DNA of 64,000 nt from Amycolatopsis sp. CA-126428 (GTDB lineage: Bacteria > Actinomycetota > Actinomycetes > Mycobacteriales > Pseudonocardiaceae): the NCBI RefSeq assembly GCF_002904335.1, contig NZ_PPHF01000030.1:372001-436000 (forward strand), given 5' to 3'. The notes under the pieces are model-generated. The model had not been told where the DNA came from. It ran no database searches and saw nothing but the letters and a program-made list of their open reading frames with translations. A program made the position numbers and the translations under genes. The number at the start of each line of letters is the position of its first letter. The first letter of the stretch is position 1. Shown here one piece after another: positions 52,860 through 61,951 of this stretch.

Positions 52860-54080
52860 TCAGGAAAGGCGCTCGATGATCAGCGCCATGCCCTGGCCGC
52901 CGCCGACGCACATCGTCTCGAGGCCGAACTGCTTGTCGTGGTGCTGCAGGGAATTGATCAGCGTCGAGGTGATCCGGGCGCCGGTCATGCCGAACGGGTG
53001 GCCGACCGCGATCGCGCCGCCGTTGACGTTCAGCCGGTCCAGGTCGACGCCGAGGTCCTGGTACGACGGGATGACCTGCGCCGCGAACGCCTCGTTGATC
53101 TCGACCAGGTCGATGTCGCCGATCGACAGCCCCGCGCGCGAAAGCGCCTGCTTGGACGCCTCGACCGGGCCGTAGCCCATGATCTCCGGCGAAAGCCCGG
53201 TGACGCCGGTGGACACGATCCGCGCCAGCGGCGTCAGGCCCAGCTCGCGCGCCTTCGTGTCGGACATGACGACCAGCGCCGCCGCGCCGTCGTTGAGCGC
53301 GCAGCAGTTGCCCGCCGTGACCCGGCCGTCGGGGCGGAACACCGGCTTCAGGCCGGAGACGCCTTCCACGGTGACGCCGGCGCGCGGGCCGTCGTCCTTC
53401 GAGACGACCGTGCCGTCGGGCAGCGTCACCGGGGTGATGTCCTTGGCCCAGAAGCCGTCCGCGATGGCCTTCTCGGCCAGGTTCTGCGAGCGGACGCCGA
53501 ATTCGTCCATCTCCTCGCGCGTGACGCCCTTCAGCCGCGCCAGGTTCTCCGCGGTCTGGCCCATGGCGATGTAGACGTCCGGGACGTTCCCCTCGGTGCG
53601 CGGGTCGGTCCAGCTGTCGGCGCCGGACTCGGCGGTCGCCCGGGTGCGCGCCTCGGCGTCGGCGAACAGCGGGTTGTGCGTGTCGGGCCAGGAGTCCGAG
53701 CTGCCCTTCGAGAACCGGGAGACGGTCTCGACGCCGGCCGAGATGAAGACGTCGCCCTCGCCGGCCTTGATCGCGTGGAACGCCATCCGGGTGGTCTGCA
53801 GGCTGGAGGAGCAGTAGCGGGTGATCGTGCAGCCGGGCAGGTGGTCGTAGCCCAGTTCGACGGCGACCGCGCGGCCCATGTTGAACCCGGACTCGCCGCC
53901 CGGCAGGCCGCAGCCCAGCATCAGGTCGTCGATGTCGGCGGGGTCGAGCTGCGGCACCTTGGCCAGCGCCGCCCGGACCATCTGCACGGTCAGGTCGTCG
54001 GGCCGCATGCCGGCCAGCGAGCCCTTGTTGGCCCGCCCGATGGGCGAGCGAGCGGTGGAGACGATGACGGCTTCAGGCAT
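52860..54080 (-). CDS. Acetyl-CoA C-acyltransferase (thiolase)
   Basis: 406 residues from ATG 54080. The nucleophile is Cys90 in TRYCSSSLQT, with His in AVGHPFGMTGAR and a second Cys in MCVGGGQGMA; NEAFAAQ is typical of the family. Either degradative (3-ketoacyl-CoA cleavage) or biosynthetic acetoacetyl-CoA formation. Monocistronic, so its pathway is unclear, though length and the GLPGGESGFNMGR insert point to the degradative FadA-like branch. Confidence 0.92.
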   Translation of the reverse strand: MPEAVIVSTARSPIGRANKGSLAGMRPDDLTVQMVRAALAKVPQLDPADIDDLMLGCGLPGGESGFNMGRAVAVELGYDHLPGCTITRYCSSSLQTTRMAFHAIKAGEGDVFISAGVETVSRFSKGSSDSWPDTHNPLFADAEARTRATAESGADSWTDPRTEGNVPDVYIAMGQTAENLARLKGVTREEMDEFGVRSQNLAEKAIADGFWAKDITPVTLPDGTVVSKDDGPRAGVTVEGVSGLKPVFRPDGRVTAGNCCALNDGAAALVVMSDTKARELGLTPLARIVSTGVTGLSPEIMGYGPVEASKQALSRAGLSIGDIDLVEINEAFAAQVIPSYQDLGVDLDRLNVNGGAIAVGHPFGMTGARITSTLINSLQHHDKQFGLETMCVGGGQGMALIIERLS

Positions 54081-54192
54081 GACGTGACACATCCTCGTAT
54101 CGCGAGCTAAGCGGTTGCTCACATACTGCCGCCTCCGCCGCCCGGGTCAAAGCCGAACGCGACCAAGGCAACAGCTGGCAGGATCGGGCGCC

Positions 54193-55137
54193 GTGGCGAA
54201 CGACCTCGAACGGGTGCTGCGGACCAGGACGATCCTGCTGTGGGGAGCCGGGCTGCTGCTGGTGGCCGGGGTCGCCGCTGCGGTGCTGCTGACGCTGCTG
54301 GGCGGCGGCCGCCCGGAGGACTCGGCCCGGCTCGACGCGCTGAAGACCGCGGCCAACATCGTCGTCGGTGCCGGGGGCGCCGCCGCCCTGCTGCTCGCCG
54401 CGCGGCGGCAGCGGTCGGCCGAGCTGGAGCTGGTGCGGAAGGACCACGACGCCACCGAGCGCCGGATCACCGAGATGTACGGCAAGGCCGCCGACCAGCT
54501 CGGCAGCGACAAGGCGCCGGTCCGGCTGGCCGGGCTGTACGCCCTGGAACGGCTCGCGGCCGGGCACCCGGAGCACCGGCAGACGATCGTCAACGTCTTC
54601 TGCGCCTACCTGCGGATGCCCTTCGACGCCGAACACGACAAAGAGGAGCTGCAGGTCCGCAAGGCCGCGCAGCGCATCCTCATGCTGCACCTGCGTCGCG
54701 GACGCGCGGAGCAGCCGGGCGGGGACTTCTGGCCGGACACCGACCTCGACTTCTCCGGGGCCGAGCTGGTCGGGCTCACCCTCACGCACTGCACGATCCG
54801 GTCGATCACCTGCTACGGCGCGAAGTTTCTCGAACTGACGACCTTTCGCGGCACCGAATTCCGCACCAAGGCGGACTTCAACCAGGCGGAGTTCACCGAT
54901 CGCGTCGATTTCCGCGGAACCGCTTTCGGTGGCGAACGCGAAAGTTTCAACGGCGCCGTTTTCGCGGGTCCGGCCGATTTCGGCGCGAAGTCCACCGTCC
55001 GGCTCGCTGGTGCGACAGCGAAGGAGGGGTTTCCCCGGACCTGGCCGGCGGAGTGGGAAGAACGGCCGATCGCCGACCGTCCGGGCTGGGCGGAATTGGC
55101 ACGAAAGGATGAACCCGGGCAACCGGCGGCCCGATAG
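54193..55137 (+). CDS. Membrane protein with pentapeptide-like C-terminal domain
   Basis: 314 residues from GTG 54193. Two membrane helices (~14-38 and ~52-70) are followed by a helical linker (RKDHDATERRITEMYGKAADQLGSDKAPVRLAGLYALERLA). Then come pentapeptide-like A(D/N)F repeats (DFSGAELVGLTLTHC, AKFLELTTFRGTEFRTKADFNQAEF, VDFRGTAF). This type is frequent in actinobacteria. A right-handed beta-helix scaffold on the cytoplasmic face is inferred, function unknown. Confidence 0.75.
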   Translation: MANDLERVLRTRTILLWGAGLLLVAGVAAAVLLTLLGGGRPEDSARLDALKTAANIVVGAGGAAALLLAARRQRSAELELVRKDHDATERRITEMYGKAADQLGSDKAPVRLAGLYALERLAAGHPEHRQTIVNVFCAYLRMPFDAEHDKEELQVRKAAQRILMLHLRRGRAEQPGGDFWPDTDLDFSGAELVGLTLTHCTIRSITCYGAKFLELTTFRGTEFRTKADFNQAEFTDRVDFRGTAFGGERESFNGAVFAGPADFGAKSTVRLAGATAKEGFPRTWPAEWEERPIADRPGWAELARKDEPGQPAAR

Positions 55138-55490
55138 GATCGTCCCACTCGTGAAAGGTCGCCATTCCACGCAGGAGGTGAACTGGCGATGATGGTCCAG
55201 GCCGATTACTGGACGTGCCCGTCCTTCCGGACCGGCTGGCGCACGGCCCTCGACGCCGGGCGGAACCTCCGGGACGGGATGACGGCTCAGCGTGCGGCGG
55301 CCCCCGGGCCGGTACCGGTGCGGACGAGCGGCTTGGTGGCCGCCTGAGGTCCCCGCCGGGCGGCCCGGCCCCGCGCTCGCTGCCCGGCATCACCGACGCG
55401 CACCCGGAGTGTCCGCCCGCGGAGTGGGCCACACCGTCCGGCCGTGACTGTGGTCGGACCAGCAACGATCGGCACAGTAGGCTGGCGGTC
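55138..55490 (+). other. Region between the pentapeptide-like gene and cbs
   Basis: 353 nt that holds the tiny ORF at 55189-55347, a 13-codon ORF (GTG 55151) ending on its ATG, a TAGGAT hexamer near 55134 and the presumed leaderless cbs promoter (TAGGCT at 55478-55483). Confidence 0.45.
55189..55347 (+). CDS. 52-residue peptide of unknown function
   Basis: ATG 55189 is preceded by AGGAGGTG, a perfect Shine-Dalgarno, with 8-nt spacing, and by a TAGGAT hexamer near 55134. The product begins MMVQADYWTCPSFRTGWR, has one Cys, is basic and ends TSGLVAA; no known domain. A 13-codon frame starting at GTG 55151 ends in TGA overlapping this ATG, which would couple the two. The translation signals argue for a real gene; family unknown. 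Confidence 0.5.
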   Translation: MMVQADYWTCPSFRTGWRTALDAGRNLRDGMTAQRAAAPGPVPVRTSGLVAA

Positions 55491-56861
55491 GTGGAGTACG
55501 CAGAGCACATCGCAGACCTCGTGGGCAACACCCCCCTGGTCAAGCTGAACTCGTTGACCAAGGGGCTCAAGCCGCTCGTGCTGGCCAAGGTCGAGTACCT
55601 GAACCCGGGTGGCTCGGTCAAGGACCGGATCGCGCTGCGCATGATCGAGGCCGCCGAAGCTTCCGGCGAGCTGCGCCCGGGCGGCACGATCGTGGAGCCG
55701 ACGTCCGGCAACACCGGCGTCGGCCTGGCCATGGTCGCCCAGCGCAAGGGCTACGAGTGCGTGTTCGTCTGCCCGGACAAGGTCAGCGAAGACAAGCGCA
55801 ACGTGCTCAAGGCGTACGGCGCCCGGGTCGTGGTGTGCCCGACGGCGGTCGCGCCCGAGCACCCGGACTCCTACTACAACGTCTCCGACCGCCTGGTCCG
55901 CGAGATCGAGGGCGCCTGGAAGCCCAACCAGTACGCCAACCCGCAGAACCCGGAGAGCCACTACCGCTCGACCGGCCCGGAGCTGTGGACGCAGACCGAA
56001 GGCAAGATCACGCACTTCGTCGCGGGCGTCGGCACCGGCGGCACGATCTCCGGCACCGGCAAGTACCTCAAGGAGGTCAGCGACGGCGTCGTGCAGGTGG
56101 TCGGCGCCGACCCGGAGGGCTCGGTCTACTCCGGCGGCAGCGGGCGGCCGTACCTGGTCGAAGGCGTCGGCGAGGACTTCTGGCCGGACACCTACGACCG
56201 GAACGTCGCCGACGAGATCATCCCGGTCTCCGACGCCGACTCCTTCCAGGTCACCCGCCGCCTCGCGCTGGAGGAGGGCCTGCTGGTCGGCGGCTCCTGC
56301 GGGATGGCCGTCGCGGCCGCGCTGAAGCTCGCCGAGCGGCTCACCGAGGACGACGTCGTGGTCGTGCTGCTGCCCGACGGCGGCCGCGGCTACCTGACGA
56401 AGGTCTTCAACGACACCTGGATGTCCTCCTACGGCTTCCTGCCGCCGGACTCCTCGGGCGCGACGGTCGCCGACGTGCTCACGAAGAAGAGCGGCTCGCT
56501 GCCGGACCTGGTGCACTCGCACCCGAACGAGACCGTCGCCGAGGCCATCGCGATCCTCTCCGAGTTCGGCGTGAGCCAGATGCCGGTCGTCAGCGCGGAG
56601 CCGCCGGTGATGGCCGCCGAGGTCGTCGGGGCCGTCAACGAGCGCGACCTGCTCGACGCGTTGTTCACCGGCAAGGCGCAGCTGGCCGACCGGCTCGAGC
56701 AGCACATGTCCCCGCCGCTGCCGACGATCGGCGGCGGCGAGCAGGTGGGGGCGGCGATGACCGCGCTCGAGGGGGCCGACGGCGCGCTCGTGCTGGTCGA
56801 CGGCAAGCCGGCCGGGGTCCTCACCCGGCACGACCTCCTGGGCTTCCTGGCCGGTCGCTGA
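55491..56861 (+). CDS. cbs: Cystathionine beta-synthase
   Basis: 456 residues from GTG 55491. PLP-dependent beta-replacement enzyme: Lys44 in NPGGSVKDR binds PLP, TSGNTG holds the substrate and GTGGTISGTGKYL the phosphate. A C-terminal pair of CBS motifs (~340-456, SGATVADVLTKKSG and LEQHMSPPLPTI) is the regulatory module. It condenses serine and homocysteine to cystathionine. metB three genes downstream is the partner transsulfuration gene. No Shine-Dalgarno, and TAGGCT 7 nt before the start suggests a leaderless mRNA. Confidence 0.95.
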   Translation: MEYAEHIADLVGNTPLVKLNSLTKGLKPLVLAKVEYLNPGGSVKDRIALRMIEAAEASGELRPGGTIVEPTSGNTGVGLAMVAQRKGYECVFVCPDKVSEDKRNVLKAYGARVVVCPTAVAPEHPDSYYNVSDRLVREIEGAWKPNQYANPQNPESHYRSTGPELWTQTEGKITHFVAGVGTGGTISGTGKYLKEVSDGVVQVVGADPEGSVYSGGSGRPYLVEGVGEDFWPDTYDRNVADEIIPVSDADSFQVTRRLALEEGLLVGGSCGMAVAAALKLAERLTEDDVVVVLLPDGGRGYLTKVFNDTWMSSYGFLPPDSSGATVADVLTKKSGSLPDLVHSHPNETVAEAIAILSEFGVSQMPVVSAEPPVMAAEVVGAVNERDLLDALFTGKAQLADRLEQHMSPPLPTIGGGEQVGAAMTALEGADGALVLVDGKPAGVLTRHDLLGFLAGR

Positions 56862-56891
56862 CTCCGACCGCAAAGGAGTCTTGATCGGCGG

Positions 56892-56925
56892 ACCCGGCAG
56901 GGGCGTTACGAGCGCCCTGCCGGGT
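56892..56925 (+). terminator. Hairpin terminator after cbs
   Basis: ACCCGGCAGGGGCG (56892-56905) pairs with CGCCCTGCCGGGT (56913-56925) apart from one bulged G; 31 nt after the stop. Confidence 0.65.
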
Positions 56926-56989
56926 GATCCGATAGCGTGGGCGCAAATAGAACAATTTCGCGTCCTCGTCAAGGGGGTTCAAGACCCAC

Positions 56990-58576
56990 ATGAGTGCACC
57001 GCAGCCACCGAACCAGCCGTGGGGTGGCGGCCAGCCACCTCAGGGCCCGCCGAGTGGCCCCCAGCCGCAGCAGGACAACCCGTTCGGCAGCCCGGAACCG
57101 ACCCAGGTGGTGCAGCCCGCCCAGCCCCACGGTGGTTCTCCGTTCGGGGAGACGCCGGAGCCGACCCAGGTCGTCCAGCCGGGCCAGCCGGGTGACGGCG
57201 GGGCCGGCGCGACCCAGGCGATGCCGCCGGTCGACGCGAACGCGACCCAGATGGTGAACCCGTTCGGCGGCGACGCCCCGGTCGGGGACTCGACGCAGCT
57301 GGTGCCCCCTGGCTCCCAGCCGCCGGCGATCCCGTACACCCCGCCGCCGAGCGCGGCCGACAACCCGGCCGCGGCCTTCGGTCAGCAGCCCGGTGGTTAC
57401 GGCCAGCAGCCGGGCGGGTTCGGGCAGCAGCAGGGTGGCTTCGGTCAGCAGCCGGGCTTCGGTCAGCCCGGCCAGCCGCCGCAGGGTTTCGGCGGCCCCG
57501 GCTTCGGTGGCCCGCAGCAGCCCGGCTTCGGCGGGCCGCAGCAGCCCGGTTTCGGTGGTCCGGCCGCGGGTGGCAACGGCCTGTTCGGCTACGTCGCCGG
57601 CGGCCTGGTCGCCCTGCTGGCGCTGGCCGCGCTGATCTACTCGTTCGCCTACATGAGCGACGCGAGCGACTATTCGGCCCTCCTGGACCGCGCTCCCAAC
57701 CAGGCGGCGGTCCAGCAGCTGCTGGACTCGGCCGGGCTCGTCGGGCCGGGCACGGTCTGGTTCTACGTCATCATGATCCTGCTGGGCTCGCTGATCTCGC
57801 TGGCCGGCGGCGTCGGGCTGGCGCTGGTGGGCAAGCTGGGCGGGATCCGGAAGTTCGTCCCGATCGCGGTCGTCGCGGGTGGCGCGGTGCTCACGCTGTT
57901 CGCCCTGCTGCTCAAGATCGGCATGACGCCGAACGCCGAGACGCTCGCGCGGGCGTCCGCCACCGAGCGCGACACCTTCGGCCTCGGCCTGCCGCCGCTG
58001 ATCTTCGGCGTCCTCATCCTGATCGTCGGCGTCGCCGGGCTCATCCCGGCGACCCGGCAGTTCGTCGGCCTCGGCGACGGTGGTGCCGCGCCGGGCGGCC
58101 CGCAGGGCTTCGGCGGACCGCCGCCGGGCTTCGGCGGCCCGCAGCAGCCGGGCGGGTACGGGCAGCCGGGTCAGCACGGTCAGCCGGGCGGGTACGGCCA
58201 GCCTGGTGGGTACGGCCAGCCGGGTCAGCCGCCGCAGGGCTACGGCCAGCCGGGTGGGTACGGCCAGCCGGGCGGGCCCAACCCGTCCAGTGGCGGGTTC
58301 CCGCAGCCGCCGAGCGGGGGCTTCCCGCAGCCGGGTCAGCCGGGCGGGTACGGCCAGCCGGGTCAGCCCGGTGGGTACGGGCAGCCGGGACAGCCAGGGC
58401 AGTACGGCCAGCCGGGCCAGCACGGTCAGCCTGGTCAGCCTGGTCAGCCGGGACAGCATGGTCAGCACGGTCAGCCTGGTCAGCCGCCGCAGGGCTGGGG
58501 TCAGCCGCCGGGCCAGCAGGGTCCGCCGAGCGGTGGGTTCGGCCAGCCGGGCCAGCCCCCGCAGCAGCAGTGGTGA
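56990..58576 (+). CDS. Membrane protein with Gln/Gly/Pro-rich flanks
   Basis: 528 residues from ATG 56990 (AGGGGG upstream). A ~200-residue N-terminal low-complexity part contains two PEPTQVVQP repeats and [14 protein letters not shown] repeats. Four membrane helices (~205-355) follow, then a ~170-residue tail of GYGQPGQ/GQPGQ repeats. The membrane core matches no enzyme I recognise; such proteins are common and uncharacterised in actinomycetes. PTQVV repeats resemble Thr kinase substrate sites near FHA partners (speculative). Confidence 0.75.
   Translation: MSAPQPPNQPWGGGQPPQGPPSGPQPQQDNPFGSPEPTQVVQPAQPHGGSPFGETPEPTQVVQPGQPGDGGAGATQAMPPVDANATQMVNPFGGDAPVGDSTQLVPPGSQPPAIPYTPPPSAADNPAAAFGQQPGGYGQQPGGFGQQQGGFGQQPGFGQPGQPPQGFGGPGFGGPQQPGFGGPQQPGFGGPAAGGNGLFGYVAGGLVALLALAALIYSFAYMSDASDYSALLDRAPNQAAVQQLLDSAGLVGPGTVWFYVIMILLGSLISLAGGVGLALVGKLGGIRKFVPIAVVAGGAVLTLFALLLKIGMTPNAETLARASATERDTFGLGLPPLIFGVLILIVGVAGLIPATRQFVGLGDGGAAPGGPQGFGGPPPGFGGPQQPGGYGQPGQHGQPGGYGQPGGYGQPGQPPQGYGQPGGYGQPGGPNPSSGGFPQPPSGGFPQPGQPGGYGQPGQPGGYGQPGQPGQYGQPGQHGQPGQPGQPGQHGQHGQPGQPPQGWGQPPGQQGPPSGGFGQPGQPPQQQW
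58136..58570 (+). repeat. Short tandem coding repeats (GYGQPGQ units)
   Basis: Imperfect 9-18-nt units of the GGTACGGCCAGCCGGG type run through the 3' part of the gene. They are within the reading frame, have no spacers of constant length and are not CRISPR. Confidence 0.8.
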
Positions 58577-58591
58577 GCTGAAGCGAGCATT

Positions 58592-58624
58592 CGTGCCCCG
58601 GAGCCCATTCGGCTCCGGGGCACG
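58592..58624 (+). terminator. Hairpin terminator
   Basis: Perfect 14-nt arms (58592-58605, 58611-58624) with loop CATTC, 16 nt after the stop of the repeat-rich membrane protein gene. Confidence 0.8.
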
Positions 58625-58834
58625 CTGCATTTTCCGGGTCCGCTGATTGTCCGAAGAGGACAATTAGCGAGTGACGCCACGGCCCGTAATCGCGTGAGGG
58701 CATTTCCGCCACTACCGCACAGAAATGATCTTGGGTTCCGCCGTCCGGCCGAATTCCGTTCTCATCCCGGACCGCTCCCCCGAATTCCCACTAGGGTGAA
58801 CGCTGTTGCCCTGCGCTCGGCTGATGGGGGAGTT

Positions 58835-59374
58835 GTGACCGGTCCGCACCGTCATCCGGTGTCGTATTCGCATTCGTATTCATCGGCTCGGCCATCCGGA
58901 GTAACGGCGGTTCTCGCCGGCGTGCTCGGTTTTCCGGCCGCGGTCGCCGCGGGATACGTACCGGTCAAGACCTTCCTCGACATGCCGGCGGAATTCAGCC
59001 TCGGCGCGCTGCCGGGCTGGGTCCTGGTGGACTTCGCCGCCTACGTCCTCGCGGGCCTGGTCCTGCTCCTCGGTTCGGTGGCGACGCTCTTCCGCGCGAC
59101 GGCGGGAGCGGTCCTGCTCGGCCTGGGCGCGTTGCTGGCCATCGGCGCCCTGCTCACCGAGCCGATGTCGGTGGGCGTCCCGCCGGCCCGGTTCGCCGAC
59201 GCGATGTTCACCCACGGCGGGTTCGCGATGGCCGACCGCGTCGGCTTGGCGGCGCTGGCGGTGCTCGTGCTGGTGCTGGCGTTCCTGCCCCCGACGTTCC
59301 GCTACCTGCGTTACCGCACGTCCGTGGTCCCGGTGCTGTCCGGCCAGGGCGCGTACTCGTCCCGGAGCTGGTGA
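58835..59374 (+). CDS. Small four-helix membrane protein
   Basis: 179 residues from GTG 58835 (GGGGGAG close upstream). After a His/Ser-rich N-terminus, four membrane helices (~27-48, ~70-92, ~96-115, ~140-160) with short loops. GTG 58797 gives a longer frame. No domain recognised. The next gene starts immediately after its stop, so the two membrane proteins are probably co-expressed. Confidence 0.6.
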   Translation: MTGPHRHPVSYSHSYSSARPSGVTAVLAGVLGFPAAVAAGYVPVKTFLDMPAEFSLGALPGWVLVDFAAYVLAGLVLLLGSVATLFRATAGAVLLGLGALLAIGALLTEPMSVGVPPARFADAMFTHGGFAMADRVGLAALAVLVLVLAFLPPTFRYLRYRTSVVPVLSGQGAYSSRSW

Positions 59375-59809
59375 GTGGCGGTCACGGCCCCGCCGAAGCG
59401 GGGTACCGGACCGGCGGTCGCCGCGGGGGTGCTCGCCGTGCTCGGCGGCCTTTGGTTCCTGCTGGGCATCTTCTGGGCGAGCCTCGTCCTGGGGTTCGGC
59501 CAGCGGGACCTGATGGTCCCCGGCCAGATCGCCGACGCCGTCATCGGCCTGCTCCTCCTGCTCGGCGGGGTCTCGTTGCTCGGGGGTGCGGAGGCGGGCC
59601 GGCTGCTGTGCCTGGTTTCCGCCGTCCTGGCGCTGGTGGCCCCGATCGTCGACACGGTGCTCCGCTACCAGTACATCATCGTCTTCGTCGTGGGCGGCCC
59701 GACGGGGATCAACGTCCTCCTGCTGCGCGCGATCGTCATGGCGGTGCCGTTCGTGGCCCTGCTGGTGCTCGCGGCCCTGCCGGCCACCCGCCGCTGGACA
59801 CGCCGCTGA
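59375..59809 (+). CDS. Small four-helix membrane protein
   Basis: 144 residues from GTG 59375, directly abutting the upstream stop. Four hydrophobic helices (about 14-40, 50-72, 76-95, 110-135) and a basic end (RRWTRR). No motif recognised; operon partner of the preceding membrane protein. Confidence 0.6.
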   Translation: MAVTAPPKRGTGPAVAAGVLAVLGGLWFLLGIFWASLVLGFGQRDLMVPGQIADAVIGLLLLLGGVSLLGGAEAGRLLCLVSAVLALVAPIVDTVLRYQYIIVFVVGGPTGINVLLLRAIVMAVPFVALLVLAALPATRRWTRR

Positions 59810-59859
59810 GATCCATCCCACCTGCCGGGAATGTCAGGGGTGGCCCGTACGCTGAACCG

Positions 59860-61017
59860 ATGGTGGACGACTACTCCGTACTGGGCTTCGAGACGCGCGC
59901 GATCCACGCCGGTCAGAAGCCCGATCCGCGCACCGGCGCGGTCATCGTGCCGATCTACCAGACCTCGACCTACGCGCAGGACGGCGTGGGCGGGACCCGC
60001 GAGGGCGACTACGAATACTCGCGCACCGCGAACCCGACCCGTTCGGCGCTGGAGGAGGCGCTGGCCTCGCTGGAAGGCGGCCGGCACGCGCTGGCCTTCG
60101 CGTCCGGCATGGCCGCCTCCGACGTGGTGCTGCGCAGCACCCTCCGCCCCGGTGACCACCTCGTGCTCGGCAACGACGCCTACGGTGGCACGTTCCGCCT
60201 GATCGACAAGGTGCTCAGCCTGTGGGGCGTCGAGCACACCGTCGCCGACCTCGCGAACCTCGACGAGGTGCGCGCCGCGATCCGGCCCGAGACCAAGCTG
60301 ATCTGGTGCGAGTCGCCGACCAACCCGATGCTGGGCATCGCGGACATCGCGGCGCTGGCCGGGGTGGCGCACGACGCCGGGGCCCGCCTGGTGGTCGACA
60401 ACACCTTCGCGACGCCGTACCTGCAGAACCCGCTGTCGCTGGGCGCGGACATCGTGCTGCACTCGACGACCAAGTACCTCGGCGGCCACTCCGACGTCGT
60501 CGGCGGCGCGATCATCACGAACGAGGACGAGCTGCGCGAGCAGTTCTTCTACCTGCGCAACGCCGCGGGCGCGGTGCCGGGGCCGTTCGACGCCTGGCTG
60601 ACGCTCCGCGGCATCAAGACCCTCGCCCTCCGCATGGAGCGGCACAGTGACAACGCCGAGAAGGTCGTCCAGGCCCTGGTCAAGCACCCGAAGGTGGCGA
60701 AGGTCTACTACCCGGGCCTGCCGGAGCACCCCGGCCACGAGACGGCGGCGAAGCAGATGCGACGCTTCGGCGGGATGGTGTCCTTCAGCCACGTCGACGG
60801 CGAGCAGGCCGCGCTGGAGGTGGCTTCGCGCACGAAGCTGTTCATCCTCGCCGAGTCGCTCGGCGGCATCGAGTCGCTGATCGAGCACCCGGGCAAGATG
60901 ACCCACGCGAGCACCGCGGGTTCGACCCTCCAGGTCCCGGCCGACCTGCTGCGCCTCTCGGTCGGCATCGAGGACGGCCGCGACCTGGTCGACGACCTGC
61001 TGGCCGCCCTGGGCTGA
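59860..61017 (+). CDS. metB: Cystathionine gamma-synthase/lyase
   Basis: 385 residues from ATG 59860. Cys/Met-metabolism PLP enzyme: YEYSRTANPTR, ASGMAASDVV, DNTFATPYLQNP and PLP-Lys205 in HSTTKYLGGHSD; the tail STLQVPADLLRLSVGIEDGRDLVDDL is typical. Links cysteine and homocysteine through cystathionine. MetB and the gamma-lyase are hard to separate by sequence. TACGCT 6 nt before the ATG suggests leaderless expression as for cbs. Confidence 0.92.
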   Translation: MVDDYSVLGFETRAIHAGQKPDPRTGAVIVPIYQTSTYAQDGVGGTREGDYEYSRTANPTRSALEEALASLEGGRHALAFASGMAASDVVLRSTLRPGDHLVLGNDAYGGTFRLIDKVLSLWGVEHTVADLANLDEVRAAIRPETKLIWCESPTNPMLGIADIAALAGVAHDAGARLVVDNTFATPYLQNPLSLGADIVLHSTTKYLGGHSDVVGGAIITNEDELREQFFYLRNAAGAVPGPFDAWLTLRGIKTLALRMERHSDNAEKVVQALVKHPKVAKVYYPGLPEHPGHETAAKQMRRFGGMVSFSHVDGEQAALEVASRTKLFILAESLGGIESLIEHPGKMTHASTAGSTLQVPADLLRLSVGIEDGRDLVDDLLAALG

Positions 61018-61028
61018 GTTCGCCCGGA

Positions 61029-61502
61029 TCAACTCACGTCGAGGCCGCCGCCGTAGAGCCGCTCCACCCGGAGCCGGATGACCACGCGGCGGTCCTCGAC
61101 CATGTTCCGCAGGAACGCGGCCTCGTCGCCGGGGTCGCCGAACGGCGCCTGCATCGCGAGCAGCTCGCGGCCGGTCTCGTCCCCGGGCACCGCACTGACC
61201 GGTGACACCTCGGCCAGCCCTTCGGCGACGGCGAAGGCCAGGTGGTCGTCGCTGCTGACGTGCAGCGAAGCGTGCGGGTCACGCGCGAGCTGGCGAACCT
61301 TCGCCCGCCCCGCCGTGGACCCGATCCGCACCACGCGCTCGCCCGGATCCCAGGCGTAGGCGACCGTGGACAGGTGCGGGAAGCCGCCGCGGTTGACGGT
61401 GGCCAGTGCGCCCAGGCTGTGGGCGGCCAGCAGCCGGCTCGACGCTTCTTCGGTGGGCTTGGCGGGTCCGGGGCCGCGGCCCGGCTCGTAAACGGTGGTC
61501 AC
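61029..61502 (-). CDS. PPOX/F420-dependent split-barrel protein
   Basis: 157 residues from GTG 61502. The split barrel starts LLAAHSLGALATVNRGGFPHLSTVAYAWDP and continues VVRIGSTAGRAKVRQLARDPHASLHV, the pattern of pyridoxamine-phosphate-oxidase-like proteins that in actinobacteria usually bind F420 or flavin. Substrate unknown. A GTGTTCCC/GGGAACAC palindrome lies about 50 nt upstream. Confidence 0.85.
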   Translation of the reverse strand: MTTVYEPGRGPGPAKPTEEASSRLLAAHSLGALATVNRGGFPHLSTVAYAWDPGERVVRIGSTAGRAKVRQLARDPHASLHVSSDDHLAFAVAEGLAEVSPVSAVPGDETGRELLAMQAPFGDPGDEAAFLRNMVEDRRVVIRLRVERLYGGGLDVS

Positions 61503-61549
61503 CCGATGATCATCGGGGACCGGGGCACCCGGCGGAAGAAGGCACTTTC

Positions 61550-61566
61550 GTGTTCCCGGGGAACAC
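61550..61566. promoter_or_regulatory. Palindrome upstream of the PPOX-fold gene
   Basis: GTGTTCCC (61550-61557) and GGGAACAC (61559-61566) around one G, in an 81-nt gap. Candidate operator; alternatively it serves as terminator for the gene ending at 61584. Confidence 0.4.
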
Positions 61567-61583
61567 GGAGGTAACCCGCCAGG

Positions 61584-61856
61584 TCAGGGGTTGTAGTTGC
61601 CGTGCACGACACCGCCGGGCGACGACGTGCCGGTGGCCGGCAGCTTCGCGCCGTCGACACAGCCGCCGACCAGCTCGACGTGGCTGTCGTGGCGGATGTA
61701 CTGGGCCGGGGAGCCGCACGAGGCGTTGTCCACGGTGATGTACGCGGCACCCGTCAGCGCGGCGGCCGAGGCCAGCCCGATCACCAGCGGGAGCAAGCCG
61801 GCGGAGCGGGTGGCGCGAGCCCGTCGGGCCGTGTTCGCGTCGTTCCCCGATGCCAT
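61584..61856 (-). CDS. Small exported or membrane protein
   Basis: 90 residues from ATG 61856 (AAGGAG upstream). Basic N-terminus (ARRARATRSAG), one hydrophobic helix (~19-41), then a ~45-residue external part with two Cys (ASCGSP and GGCVDG). Contains LPATG but without a following hydrophobic tail, so not a sorting signal. Function unknown. Confidence 0.7.
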   Translation of the reverse strand: MASGNDANTARRARATRSAGLLPLVIGLASAAALTGAAYITVDNASCGSPAQYIRHDSHVELVGGCVDGAKLPATGTSSPGGVVHGNYNP

Positions 61857-61951
61857 GGTTGCTCCTTGTTTACCGCCTGTTGACGCGACCCAGGGTACCC
61901 GGGTCTTGGTCCGGTCAACCTGTGGAGTTCCTGAGTGGCATAGTCCGGCCC

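Noticed and set aside
57380..58570. Repeated short units suggesting a CRISPR array
   Set aside because: Units are in-frame [11 protein letters not shown] codons of one gene, with no constant spacer length.
61640..61654. LPATG in the 90-residue protein as a sortase signal
   Set aside because: Nothing hydrophobic follows it; the only membrane helix is N-terminal.
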